A DNA stretch of 64,000 bases from Nitrospirillum amazonense. GTDB taxonomy: Bacteria > Pseudomonadota > Alphaproteobacteria > Azospirillales > Azospirillaceae. The translations under genes and the position numbers were made by a program. The stretch spans positions 186,001-250,000 of the forward strand of contig NZ_VITV01000002.1 of the NCBI RefSeq assembly GCF_007828035.1, in the 5' to 3' direction. Of this stretch, positions 1 through 8,434 are shown piece after piece. The notes below the pieces were generated by a model that saw nothing but the letters and a program-made list of their open reading frames with translations, was not told where the DNA came from and searched no databases. Within the stretch, counting starts at the first letter, position 1. Every line of letters begins with the position of its first letter.

Positions 1-989
1 ACACGCAAAGTGCGGTGGATGTTCTGACCGTCACCGGCAACGGTGACATCATCAACATGAACAGCAACTGGAACCTGACGCTGTCCGGCAGTGGCAATAC
101 CGTGGGTATGATTGCGGGTGAGACGATATCCATCACTGGCGGGGGCGAATTCGCGACTGCCAATACCGTTACACTTTCCAACGGCACCTTGATCCTGGGG
201 CAACACGCACGGGCCAACTTGACAGGCTCCGGCAACCATGTGACATCGGGCAGCAATAACAATGTCGGTGTGGCAGGTGACAACAACACGCTGACCGCCA
301 CGGGCAGCGGCGATGGATTTTGGATCACCGGCAGCAATGACACGGTCATTGTCCAAAGCACCCAGGCTCAAATCAATGGCAGCAATGTCGCCATTTCGCT
401 GTGGGCCAATGCCAGCGCCACGCTGAACGGCAACGGCAACACTGTCACGATGGCCTCGGGCAGCGCGCTGCACATCACCGGCGGTGGCTGGGTGGCAGCC
501 ACCAATACCGTCACCCTGTCCAGTAGCACGGTGACCCTGGATCAGGATAGCCGGGCCGACCTGACGGGTGATGCCAACCAGGTCACCATCACCGGGACAG
601 TGAATGTCGCTGTCAGCGGAACTCAAAACACCATCACGGCGACGGCCTCCGGCAGCGGCATCTTCGTTGGTGGTGCCGCTGGTGGCGGCTCGACGGTTAC
701 CGTTAGCGACACCGGCGGCGGCAATACCATTTATGTGTACGCCAACACGCAAAGTACGGTGGATGTTCTGACCGTCACCGGCAACGGCGACACCATCAAC
801 ATGAACAGCAACTGGAAGCTGACGCTGTCGGGCAGTGGCAATACCGTGGGTATGATTGCGGGTGAGACGATATCCATCACCGGCGGGGGCGAGTTCGCGA
901 CTGCCAATACCGTTACACTTTCCAACGGCACCTTGATCCTGGGGCAGCACGCACGGGCCAATCTGACCGGTTCCGGCAATCAGGTGACG
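1..989 (+). repeat. 744-bp period tandem repeat inside the adhesin gene
   Basis: Bases 1 to about 245 recur at 745 to about 989 with only scattered, mostly silent changes. The offset is exactly 744 bp (248 codons). Beyond about 245 of the copy the similarity continues but is clearly weaker. The window edge cuts the first copy, so further copies may lie to the left. Confidence 0.85.
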
Positions 990-1535
990 CTGGGGAACAA
1001 CGACAATCTCGGTGTGGATGGCAGCCATAACGTTCTGACGGCTACGGGTTCTGGTGACGGACTCTGGATCAGTGGTGCCAGCAACACGGCCAATATCAGC
1101 AATGGCTCTGTCTTTGTGGGCGGCTCACAGACGGCGATCAACGGGGATAACAATGCTATCACGCTCTATGCGGGTGTCGGCGCGACGGTAAGCGGTAAAA
1201 ATGAGCTCATCTCCACCGTAGGCGCCAACACCACCGTCGCCCTCTCCACCAACGGCGTCGGCCCCAGCGGTGAACTGGATCTGTTTGTGACCCATGACCA
1301 AGTCTGGCTGCAGCAGTCGGGCAATGACCTGATTATTGATCAAGTTAATGGAACCCAGGACGTGACATTGAAGGACTGGTTCCTTCAAAGTCCTGGTGGG
1401 ACCTATGATCATCAGGTCGCCACGATCAAGGCCAGCGACGGCGTCACGCTATCCAGCGCAAGCATCACCAACTTGTTCAGCACCTCTCACACCGGGGCCA
1501 GCGACAGCGTGCTGCTCAACTCCTGGAAGTCCTGA
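3..1535 (+). CDS. Large secreted repeat protein (adhesin-like), 3' part only
   Basis: The reading frame is open from the left edge, so the true start lies outside the window; the first in-window GTG (15) is an internal Val, as comparison with the second repeat copy shows. About 510 residues are visible, almost entirely Gly/Asn/Thr/Ser-rich beta-type repeats (GSGNTV, NTVTL, TATGSG motifs). A 248-residue block recurs, and each block holds two diverged sub-repeats. The last ~110 residues differ: a stretch with LQQSGNDLIID and VTLKDWF resembles the haemolysin-type calcium-binding-related domain at the C-terminus of type I secreted proteins. Cysteine is absent and charge is low, as is usual for surface repeat proteins. 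Likely role: extracellular adhesin or biofilm protein exported by a type I system that is not in this window. Family assignment of the C-terminus is from memory of its motifs; function is inference. Confidence 0.7.
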   Translation, partial: TQSAVDVLTVTGNGDIINMNSNWNLTLSGSGNTVGMIAGETISITGGGEFATANTVTLSNGTLILGQHARANLTGSGNHVTSGSNNNVGVAGDNNTLTATGSGDGFWITGSNDTVIVQSTQAQINGSNVAISLWANASATLNGNGNTVTMASGSALHITGGGWVAATNTVTLSSSTVTLDQDSRADLTGDANQVTITGTVNVAVSGTQNTITATASGSGIFVGGAAGGGSTVTVSDTGGGNTIYVYANTQSTVDVLTVTGNGDTINMNSNWKLTLSGSGNTVGMIAGETISITGGGEFATANTVTLSNGTLILGQHARANLTGSGNQVTLGNNDNLGVDGSHNVLTATGSGDGLWISGASNTANISNGSVFVGGSQTAINGDNNAITLYAGVGATVSGKNELISTVGANTTVALSTNGVGPSGELDLFVTHDQVWLQQSGNDLIIDQVNGTQDVTLKDWFLQSPGGTYDHQVATIKASDGVTLSSASITNLFSTSHTGASDSVLLNSWKS

Positions 1536-1540
1536 CGGTT

Positions 1541-1572
1541 GGGCGGCTCCCCGAGATGTCTGGGGGCCGCCC
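1541..1572 (+). terminator. Hairpin after the adhesin gene
   Basis: A strong inverted repeat (GGGCGGC...GCCGCCC, extended by TCCCC/GGGGG pairing) begins 5 bp after the adhesin stop. There is no T-run behind it on either strand, so it is a probable but not classical terminator. Confidence 0.45.
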
Positions 1573-1584
1573 ATCCTCCACAGG

Positions 1585-1624
1585 CTGAAAACCAAAACGC
1601 CCGGACGGAGACTCCCGTCCGGGC
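1585..1624 (-). terminator. Intrinsic terminator of parE
   Basis: Perfect 10-bp stem GCCCGGACGG/CCGTCCGGGC with a 6-nt loop. Read on the minus strand it is followed by a T-rich stretch (GTTTTGGTTTT). It lies 26 bp past the parE stop. Confidence 0.8.
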
Positions 1625-1649
1625 GCTCGCCTAAGCTTTCAGCCGGCGC

Positions 1650-3638
1650 TTAAACGTCCAGGTCCTGCGCGAACTTGGCGTTTTCCTGGATGAACTTGAA
1701 GCGCAGCTCCGGTTTGCGGCCCATCAGGCTTTCCACCAGGCTGGCGGTGTTTTCCGCGTCGTCCTTCTGCTCGGGGTCGCGGACGTCCGGCACGGTCACG
1801 CGCAGCAGGGTGCGGCGCGCCGGATCCATGGTGGTTTCCTTCAACTGGCTGGGCTGCATCTCGCCCAGGCCTTTGAAGCGGCTGATCTCCACCTTCTGGT
1901 TGGCCTTGAACACGCTCGCCAACAGCTCGTCCTTGTGGGCGTCGTCGCGGGCGTAGCGGACGTTGCTGCCCTGGGACAGGCGGTACAGCGGGGGCAGGGC
2001 CAGGAACAGGTTGCCGTTCTCGATCAGCGCCGGCATCTCGCGGTAGAAGAAGGTCATCAGCAGCGAGGCGATGTGGGCGCCGTCGACATCGGCGTCCGTC
2101 ATGATGACGATGCGCTCGTAGCGCAGCCGCTCGGCAGAGAACTCCTTGCCGGCGCCGCAGCCCAGGGCCTGCACCAGGTCGCTCAGTTCCTGGTTGCCGC
2201 GCAGCTTGTCCGTGCTGGCCGAGGCCACGTTCAGGATCTTACCGCGCAGGGGCAGGATGGCCTGGGTCTCGCGGTTGCGCGCCTGCTTGGCGCTGCCGCC
2301 GGCGCTGTCACCTTCGACGATGAAGATCTCGGTGCCTTCGGAGCTTTGGCGCGAGCAGTCGGCCAGCTTGCCGGGCAGGCGCAGGCGGCGGGTGGGGGCC
2401 TTGCGCGCCATGTCCTTGGCGGCGCGGCGCCGCGCCCGCTCCTCCGCCTTTTCCACCAGGCGGTCCAGCAGCACCTTGGCGGCGTCAGGGGACGCCGACA
2501 GCCAGTGGTCGAAATGGTCCTTGATGGCCGCCTCGGTCAGGCGCACGGCCTCCGCACTCACCAGCTTTTCCTTGGTCTGGCCTTGGAATTGCGGATCGCG
2601 GATGAAGACAGACAGCAGGATGGTGGCGCCGTCCACCACGTCCTCGGCCGTCAGGGACGGGCCCTTGCGGTTGCCCACCAGCTCGCCATAGCCTTTCAGG
2701 CCGCGCGTCAGCGCCTGGCGCAGACCCTGCTCATGGGTGCCGCCCTGGGGGGTGGGGATAGTGTTGCAATAGGTATGGCTGAAGCCCTCGTCATCCTCGG
2801 GCCAGGCCACGGCCCATTCCACCCGGCCGGCCTGGTTGGGGAAGTCGGCCTGGCCGGCGAAGGCGGTGGGGGTGACGGTGCGCCGGTCCTTCAGGGCCGA
2901 CATCAGATAGTCCAGCAGCCCGTTGGGGAAGTGCAGGGTCTCCGCCGCCGGCACGGGGCTGTCGTCGGCCAGCAGCGAGGGATCGCAGCTCCACCGGATT
3001 TCCACGCCCCGGAACAGATAGGCCTTGGACCGCGCCATACGGTACAGCCGCTCCGCCTTGAAATGCGCGCCTTCGCCGAAAATCTGGGCGTCGGGGTGGA
3101 AGCGCACCAGGGTGCCGCGGCGGTTGTTCACCGGGCCGGCGTTCACCAAGGGCGTCAGGGGCGCGCCGCGGCTGTAGCTTTGCGTGTACAGCGTGCGGTC
3201 CCGCGCCACCTCCACCGTCAGCTGGTCGGTCAGCGCGGTCACGACGGACAGGCCCACACCGTGCAGGCCGCCGGAGGTGGCGTAGACCTTGCCGCTGAAC
3301 TTGCCGCCGGAATGCAGGGTGGTGAGGATGACCTCCAGCGCCGACTTGCCCGGGTATTTCGGGTGGTCGTCCACCGGGATGCCGCGGCCGTTGTCGCGGA
3401 TGGACACGGTGCCGTCGGCCGCCAGTTCCAGGTCGATGCGGGTGGCGTGGCCGGCCACCGCCTCATCCATGGCGTTGTCCAGCACCTCGGCCACCAGATG
3501 GTGCAGGGCGCGTTCGTCGGTGCCGCCGATGTACATGCCAGGGCGGCGGCGGACAGGCTCCAGCCCCTCCAGGACCTCGATGTCCTGGGCGGAATAGCTG
3601 TCTTGCTTGCGGGCGGTATTCTGAAACAGGTCGCTCAT
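1650..3638 (-). CDS. parE: DNA topoisomerase IV subunit B
   Basis: ATPase subunit of topoisomerase IV, which with ParC decatenates daughter chromosomes. The 662-residue protein shows the GHKL ATPase fold: the E-x3-N helix near residues 51-55 (EVLDNAMDEA), the ATP-lid motif DNGRGIP at 82-88 and the SGGLHGVG loop. The TOPRIM part follows with VEGDSAGG near residue 440 and the metal-binding DADVDGAH near 515. Length and the short linker fit ParE rather than the longer GyrB. The ATG at 3638 gives the family N-terminus (the motif RRRPGMYIG lies at 30-38). The gene is monocistronic, with its own terminator and a divergent thioesterase upstream. parC is not in the window. GyrB is the main alternative and is less likely from length and sequence style. 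Confidence 0.93.
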   Translation of the reverse strand: MSDLFQNTARKQDSYSAQDIEVLEGLEPVRRRPGMYIGGTDERALHHLVAEVLDNAMDEAVAGHATRIDLELAADGTVSIRDNGRGIPVDDHPKYPGKSALEVILTTLHSGGKFSGKVYATSGGLHGVGLSVVTALTDQLTVEVARDRTLYTQSYSRGAPLTPLVNAGPVNNRRGTLVRFHPDAQIFGEGAHFKAERLYRMARSKAYLFRGVEIRWSCDPSLLADDSPVPAAETLHFPNGLLDYLMSALKDRRTVTPTAFAGQADFPNQAGRVEWAVAWPEDDEGFSHTYCNTIPTPQGGTHEQGLRQALTRGLKGYGELVGNRKGPSLTAEDVVDGATILLSVFIRDPQFQGQTKEKLVSAEAVRLTEAAIKDHFDHWLSASPDAAKVLLDRLVEKAEERARRRAAKDMARKAPTRRLRLPGKLADCSRQSSEGTEIFIVEGDSAGGSAKQARNRETQAILPLRGKILNVASASTDKLRGNQELSDLVQALGCGAGKEFSAERLRYERIVIMTDADVDGAHIASLLMTFFYREMPALIENGNLFLALPPLYRLSQGSNVRYARDDAHKDELLASVFKANQKVEISRFKGLGEMQPSQLKETTMDPARRTLLRVTVPDVRDPEQKDDAENTASLVESLMGRKPELRFKFIQENAKFAQDLDV

Positions 3639-3772
3639 ACCCCATTATAGGAGTGGGCATCGCCGCAGTTCAAGGACCGGGGCTGCGGATCGACCCCGAT
3701 AACCACCACATTTTGTAAGGATGGCCACGGCACCCTCCCACATCGGGGGTCCTGTGGTCCGGAGCATGAACA

Positions 3773-4168
3773 ATGAACGACCAACCGCCCGCCCCCGATT
3801 TCTCCACGGCGCCGGCGCTGCGCACCTTCGCCATGCCGGCAGACACCAACGCCAACGGCGACATCTTCGGCGGCTGGGTGCTGTCGCAGATGGATCTCGC
3901 CGGCGCCGCCAAGGCCGTGCGGCGGGCGCGGGGCAGGGTGGCGACGGTGGGCATCGAGGCCATGAAGTTCTACCGCCCGGTGGCCGTTGGCGATGAGCTG
4001 AACTGCTACACCGAGATCCTGGCCGTTGGCCGCACCTCCCTCCGCGTGCGCATCGACACCTGGGTGCGTCGGGGCGCCACGGGCGAGGCGGTGCATGTGA
4101 CCGAAGGCGTCTTCACCTACGTCGCCATCGGCGAAGACGGCCGCCCACGCCCGGTTGAGGCGGAGTGA
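3773..4168 (+). CDS. Acyl-CoA thioesterase, hot-dog fold (YciA-like)
   Basis: 131 residues. The MPADTNANGDIFGGWVLSQMD segment matches the YciA/cytosolic acyl-CoA hydrolase signature (N-x-N-G-D-I-F-G-G-W with the catalytic Asp in the SQMDLAG helix). These enzymes hydrolyse acyl-CoA thioesters to free acid and CoA in the cytoplasm; the substrate range cannot be told from sequence. The length is typical of the single hot-dog domain family. The start at 3773 has a GGAG about 9 bases upstream. The gene stands alone, divergent from parE across about 130 bp. A broader hot-dog thioesterase function is the only serious alternative. Confidence 0.85.
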   Translation: MNDQPPAPDFSTAPALRTFAMPADTNANGDIFGGWVLSQMDLAGAAKAVRRARGRVATVGIEAMKFYRPVAVGDELNCYTEILAVGRTSLRVRIDTWVRRGATGEAVHVTEGVFTYVAIGEDGRPRPVEAE

Positions 4169-4320
4169 TTTAACTCCCGGGCCAGCAAAATCACCCCCAG
4201 CAAAAGCACCCCTAGGCCCTGACCGGGGCCGCCGCAGCGAGCACCGCCGTATACGGGAAAGGGGCGCGCAGCGAGGATAGCCAAGGGGCGGATGCCCCGC
4301 CGGCGCCTGAGGCAAACGAA

Positions 4321-4359
4321 CAAACGAAAACAGGCCCGTTCCGATACGGAACGGGCCTG
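4321..4359 (-). terminator. Intrinsic terminator of the small lipoprotein gene
   Basis: A perfect 13-bp stem (CAGGCCCGTTCCG / CGGAACGGGCCTG) with a 3-nt loop, followed on the minus strand by TTTTCGTTTG. It lies 32 bp past the lipoprotein stop. Confidence 0.85.
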
Positions 4360-4390
4360 TGAACGCTAGGCCAAAGCCCCGACGAAGTGC

Positions 4391-4636
4391 TTAGTTGCCC
4401 TTCGGGGGTTCGGTCGTGGAGGGCTCCGGCGTGGCCGGGGCCGGGGTGGCGTCGGACGGGGCCGGCGCCGGGGTGGCGGTGCTGTCAGCCGGGGCGGCGG
4501 CCGGCGGTTCGGCGGCGGGCGCCGCAGGGGCGGCAGCCGGGGCTTCGGTCTTGGCAGGGGCCGGGGCGTCGTGCTTGTCGCAGGCAGCCAGGCCAACCAA
4601 CAGAACCGGGGCGAGCATCAGGGCTTTAAAGCGCAT
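4391..4636 (-). CDS. Small Ala/Pro-rich lipoprotein
   Basis: 81 residues. The N-terminus is a type II signal peptide: MRFKALMLAPVLL then the lipobox LAAC, with Cys at residue 19. The rest is a low-complexity tail of Ala, Pro, Thr and Glu with no recognisable domain, like short entericidin-type or spacer lipoproteins. It should be lipidated and membrane-anchored; its role is unknown. The start is well supported by AGGAGAGG just upstream of the ATG. It has its own terminator. The sequence is so biased that opposite-strand frames are also open; the lipobox plus the ribosome binding site decide the strand. Confidence 0.7.
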   Translation of the reverse strand: MRFKALMLAPVLLVGLAACDKHDAPAPAKTEAPAAAPAAPAAEPPAAAPADSTATPAPAPSDATPAPATPEPSTTEPPKGN

Positions 4637-4909
4637 ATTCCTCTCCTTCTATGCGTCTTTACGCGCGGATTGGTTCCGCACGTCTTGACGTCGTGGCCGG
4701 AGGCTCCCGAGCCACGACAATGATTTTGCAGCACCTTCCGGCGGAATTAAGGCAACGCGGCCGGCCAATGCGGGAAACCGTGCCGGCGCGTTAACCACGA
4801 CGGAACGCTACCGCCTTGATAACACGCCAGTCTGGACATCATTCCAAGCAGGAATTCGTCCTAAGCCTTTTTGACCCGGGGGCGGGCGCCACTCAACGGG
4901 GATTTCCGT

Positions 4910-5338
4910 CTAGTCCTTGGGTGCGGCAAGCCGCCGCAACGCCAAGTCCAGGGCCGACTTCAACTGTCCCGCCGAATATGGCTTTTGCACGAAGCCCAAC
5001 GGATAGGTCAGGCTGGCCCGGGCCATGGTCTGCTCGTCCGTGTAGGCCGATAGGAAGACCGATCGCAGGCTGAATTCGTTTCTGAGTCGCCGGGCCGTGT
5101 CGATTCCATCCACCGTGCCCTTCAGGCGGATGTCCATGAGGGCCAAGTCGGGATGGCTGCTGGCGGCCAGCGCGATGGCTTCGGGTTCCGACGCCGCGAT
5201 GCCGCAGACATAATAGCCCAGATCCTCGACCGTCAGGCGAATGCCCAAGGCCACCAGGGCGTCATCCTCCACGATCATCAAACGGACTGCGGCGTCATCG
5301 CCGTTGTCGGCGTCCCGGTTGATTTCTGCCTGACTCAT
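4910..5338 (-). CDS. Single-domain response regulator (receiver only)
   Basis: 142 residues forming one CheY-like receiver domain with no output domain. The acidic pair is at 25-26 (IVEDDA), the phospho-acceptor Asp at 69 (LALMDIRLKG), the conserved Ser at 97 (FLSAYTD) and the Lys at 119 (QKPY). The pattern LMDIRLKGTVDGID is typical of receivers paired with HWE/HisKA_2 sensor kinases in alphaproteobacteria. No kinase gene is adjacent, so the partner is unknown. It probably acts by protein-protein contact or as a phosphate sink. The upstream 207 bp to the next gene shows nothing else clear. Confidence 0.88.
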   Translation of the reverse strand: MSQAEINRDADNGDDAAVRLMIVEDDALVALGIRLTVEDLGYYVCGIAASEPEAIALAASSHPDLALMDIRLKGTVDGIDTARRLRNEFSLRSVFLSAYTDEQTMARASLTYPLGFVQKPYSAGQLKSALDLALRRLAAPKD

Positions 5339-5545
5339 GCTTCCCCTGACTGGTCATCCCCAACGCGATGCCTTGTGGAAGCCGCCCCCCGGCGTGCGCC
5401 CCACGCATATCCTCATGCCCAGGCCTAATGGCCAGGTCAGGACCCAAGGCCCCATTGCAACACTGTTCCTTCAGTAGGTACAGCAAGCCATGAGCCTAAA
5501 CAATTCAGCCAGATGATCGAAACTTTCGGGGTTACACTTTAGGGA

Positions 5546-8374
5546 TTATTGCTTTTGTCCCGGCGTTGGCGTTTGGGGCGGCGGGCCGGACCGCTGGGCC
5601 GCGCACAGGCGGATGCGCTCCACCGCCTGATCCACCGTGCGCCCGCCGCCCTCCAACTCGGCGGCCATGGGCCGGAAGTAGCCCTCCACCTGGTCCGCCG
5701 CCGTGGCGCTGCACAACCCCTCCAGCGGCAGGGTCAGCGCGCCCAAGGTGGCGGAGGAACCGCGGGCGCGCAGATGGGCCATATTGGCCTGAACCCAGGC
5801 CCAATAGGCGGGAACGTGACTGGATTCGCGCCCCTGGCCGCGAATCAGCATGTTGACCTCGTTCAGTTTCAGCCAAGGCGCGAACACCATGTCGCGCACC
5901 TCCGCCGCCAGGGTGGGGTCGGTCACGCGGTTCAAGGCGTCCAGCGCCATTTCCCGCTCTTCCGCGTCGGTGGAGGATCGCAGCTGATCGACCAGGGCGT
6001 TGATGTAGGGACGGCCCAGTTCCTGGGCCATGACCGCCATGCCCGTGGCCCGTATCTCCGCCGGCGGCTGGGTATCGGACTCCCGCATCAAAGCCATCAA
6101 GCGGGCCCGGACGTCCTCGTCCCGCAGTTCCAGCGCCAGGAAAGCCACCAGCCTGTCGCGCAGCAGGGCGGTGTTTTCCGGCGCCACCCGGTCCAGCTTG
6201 CCCGGTATCAGCCCCACGCGGGCCAGCACCGGCCGCCAGGCCTGCAGCAGGAACAGGCGCAGGGCGGCGCGGTCGCTGTCGGTCGGCGCCTGCTCCAGCA
6301 ACTGCTTCAGCCGGGGGAAGGGCGCGGAAGCCACGTCCCAGGCCGGCACGGTGGCCAGGCTGACGGCGGCGGTGAGGTACAGCGACTGGGGCTGGTGGCC
6401 GGCCGCGACTTCGCCCCACAGGCTTTCCAGCAGGGCCAGCTGCTCCGCCGCCGGCAGGCGCGGCAGCACAGCCAGCAGCCGGCGCCAGTGTTCGGTCGTC
6501 AGCGACAGTCGGAAATAGCCGCTGCCGGTGGCGTTGGGGATCAGAACCGCCGGGCAGGCGGATTGGTTGAGGGGCAGGGCCTGGCGCGCGGCGGTCACCA
6601 TCATGCAGGTGGTGGCGCCGCCCGCGCCCGGCCGCACGCACAGGGGCAGGGTCCAGTGCGCCGCCGTCGCGGCCTCGGAACCCAGGGGGCGGTAGCGGCG
6701 CTGGGCCGTCAGAACCTGCAGCCCGGTGCGGGGGCAGGTCCAGCCCAGCGACAGGCGCGGCACGCCCGGCAGGTTGATGTAGGAGCGCAAGGAGTCGACC
6801 AGCACCGGGTCATGCACCGTGTCGGCCAGGGCGCCGAAGAAATCCTGGGCCGTCGCCACGCCGTCGATATGGCGGCGCAGGTGCGTTGCCACCGCCTTGC
6901 GGAAGGCGTCGGGGCCGATATAGCCCTCCATCATCGACAGCACGCCGGCCCCCTTGCGGTAGGTGATGTTGTCGAAGGCGGTTTCGATGTCGCTGGTGGT
7001 GGCGATAGGCTGGTGGATGGTGCGGGTGGAGGCCAGGGAGTCCAGATCCATGGCCTCCAGCGCCTCCTGCTCCACCACGCGGGCGGTCAGCATGCGCGGC
7101 TGCCAGGCATCCACCGCCTTGGGTGCCAGCCAGCTCGCGAACGCCTCGTTCAGCCAGATGTCCTCCCAGCCGGCCGGCGTCACCAGGTCGCCGAACCATT
7201 GGTGGGCGATTTCATGGGCGTGCAGCACCAGGAAGCGGCGGCGCGCGTCCACCGTGTCATCGGCCTTCACCAGCAGGCGCTGCTCGCTATAGATGATGGT
7301 GCCGGCGTTCTCCATGCCGACGGCGTCGAAGTCGGGGGCCGCGATCAGGTCCAGCTTGCCGTACGCGTAGGGGATGCCGAAGTAGCGTTCCATCGTCAGG
7401 AACAGGCCGGGCGTGACCGACAGGGCATAGGCCAGGCGCGGGCCCTTGCCGTGCAGGGCCACGCCGCGCAGAGGGATGGGCCGGCGGCGGGCGCCGCTGG
7501 GCGGAATGGTCGGGCCCTTCACGATGTCCAGCGGCCCCACGGCGAAGGCCAGCAGGTAGGTGGGCAAGGGCCGGGTGGGCGCGAAGGTCAGGCGCCGGCC
7601 GCCGCCGGGCACCGCCTCCTCCCGCACGGGCAGGGTGTTGGTCACCGCCTCATCCCCCGCCTTCACCGTCAGCGTGATGTCATAGGGCGTCTTGAAGCGC
7701 GGCTCGTCGAAGCAGGGCCAGGCCTGGCGGGCGCTGATGGCTTCGAACTGGCTGAAGGCGTAGTTCAGCCCCTTCTCGCTGACGCGGTAGAGGCCATCCA
7801 GCGAAGGGTCGAAGGGGGCGGTGTAGGTGAAGCGCAGGGTCAGGGTCTGCGGCGCCAGCGACCGGGGGAAGCCCATGCGGGCCACGCCGTCCGGTGTCAC
7901 TTGGTCCCAGGTGGCGGGCAGATGCTCCCCTGCCGCCGTCACCACCTCAGCGGACGCCATGTCCAGGTCGCGGCCGTTCAGCCAGATATGGTCCGCCGCC
8001 TTGCTCAGCGCGACCTTGATCTCCACTTGGCCGGAATATTCGGTCTGGTCCGGGTCTATGGTCAGGTTCAGGCGGTAGCGCAAGGGGCGCGCCGTATCGG
8101 GCAGGCGCACGGTGGGCACCACCTCTTCCGTATCGCCCTGCGCCTTCAAGGGCTTGGGCTTGGCCGCCCAGGCGTCGGCCCGGGGCGGCAGCAGGGCCGC
8201 GAGGACCAGGGCCAGGAACAGGACCGTGAGGCGGGGCAGGGCGGGCAAGGTGGTCGGTGTTTCCTGGCTGGGCGGTCGTCGAGTGCCGCGCACTATGACC
8301 GTGAGGTTCCACAGCGCGCAACGTCCCGATGCGGCTAGGGCTTCGGGAAAGGGGTGGCACCCGCGCATGGTCAT
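5546..8374 (-). CDS. M1 family zinc aminopeptidase, exported
   Basis: Removes N-terminal residues from peptides, probably in the periplasm. In the long reading of 942 residues the exopeptidase motif GMEN lies near 353, the zinc site HEIAHQWFGD near 385 with the second-helix NEAFASW, and the catalytic Tyr in the ITYRKGAG segment. An ERAP1-like helical C-terminal domain follows, as in aminopeptidase N. The start is uncertain: the ATG at 8374 lacks a ribosome binding site. A TTG at 8248 preceded by AGGAAA would start the protein directly at a signal peptide (PALPRLTVLFLALVL...), so the first 42 codons are probably not translated. Divergent from the DUF218 gene. Family assignment is firm. Confidence 0.88.
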   Translation of the reverse strand: MTMRGCHPFPEALAASGRCALWNLTVIVRGTRRPPSQETPTTLPALPRLTVLFLALVLAALLPPRADAWAAKPKPLKAQGDTEEVVPTVRLPDTARPLRYRLNLTIDPDQTEYSGQVEIKVALSKAADHIWLNGRDLDMASAEVVTAAGEHLPATWDQVTPDGVARMGFPRSLAPQTLTLRFTYTAPFDPSLDGLYRVSEKGLNYAFSQFEAISARQAWPCFDEPRFKTPYDITLTVKAGDEAVTNTLPVREEAVPGGGRRLTFAPTRPLPTYLLAFAVGPLDIVKGPTIPPSGARRRPIPLRGVALHGKGPRLAYALSVTPGLFLTMERYFGIPYAYGKLDLIAAPDFDAVGMENAGTIIYSEQRLLVKADDTVDARRRFLVLHAHEIAHQWFGDLVTPAGWEDIWLNEAFASWLAPKAVDAWQPRMLTARVVEQEALEAMDLDSLASTRTIHQPIATTSDIETAFDNITYRKGAGVLSMMEGYIGPDAFRKAVATHLRRHIDGVATAQDFFGALADTVHDPVLVDSLRSYINLPGVPRLSLGWTCPRTGLQVLTAQRRYRPLGSEAATAAHWTLPLCVRPGAGGATTCMMVTAARQALPLNQSACPAVLIPNATGSGYFRLSLTTEHWRRLLAVLPRLPAAEQLALLESLWGEVAAGHQPQSLYLTAAVSLATVPAWDVASAPFPRLKQLLEQAPTDSDRAALRLFLLQAWRPVLARVGLIPGKLDRVAPENTALLRDRLVAFLALELRDEDVRARLMALMRESDTQPPAEIRATGMAVMAQELGRPYINALVDQLRSSTDAEEREMALDALNRVTDPTLAAEVRDMVFAPWLKLNEVNMLIRGQGRESSHVPAYWAWVQANMAHLRARGSSATLGALTLPLEGLCSATAADQVEGYFRPMAAELEGGGRTVDQAVERIRLCAAQRSGPPPQTPTPGQKQ

Positions 8375-8434
8375 GCAAGCGACGCTGTTCCCGTGTAGGG
8401 TGTCGCGACTTTAACGGACCGAAGGCTTGGAAAT

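Noticed and set aside
1-989. Transposon or insertion-sequence origin of the 744-bp repeat
   Set aside because: The repeat is in frame, encodes the same protein repeat and has no terminal inverted repeats.
1935-3650. 571-codon open frame on the plus strand opposite parE
   Set aside because: Codon-position shadow of a GC-rich gene; composition is Gly/Ala/Arg/His/Gln-rich without any domain, while parE has all its motifs.
5549-8338. 929-codon plus-strand frame opposite the M1 aminopeptidase
   Set aside because: Same shadow effect; no family motifs, and the HEIAHQWFGD/GMEN gene on the other strand is certain.
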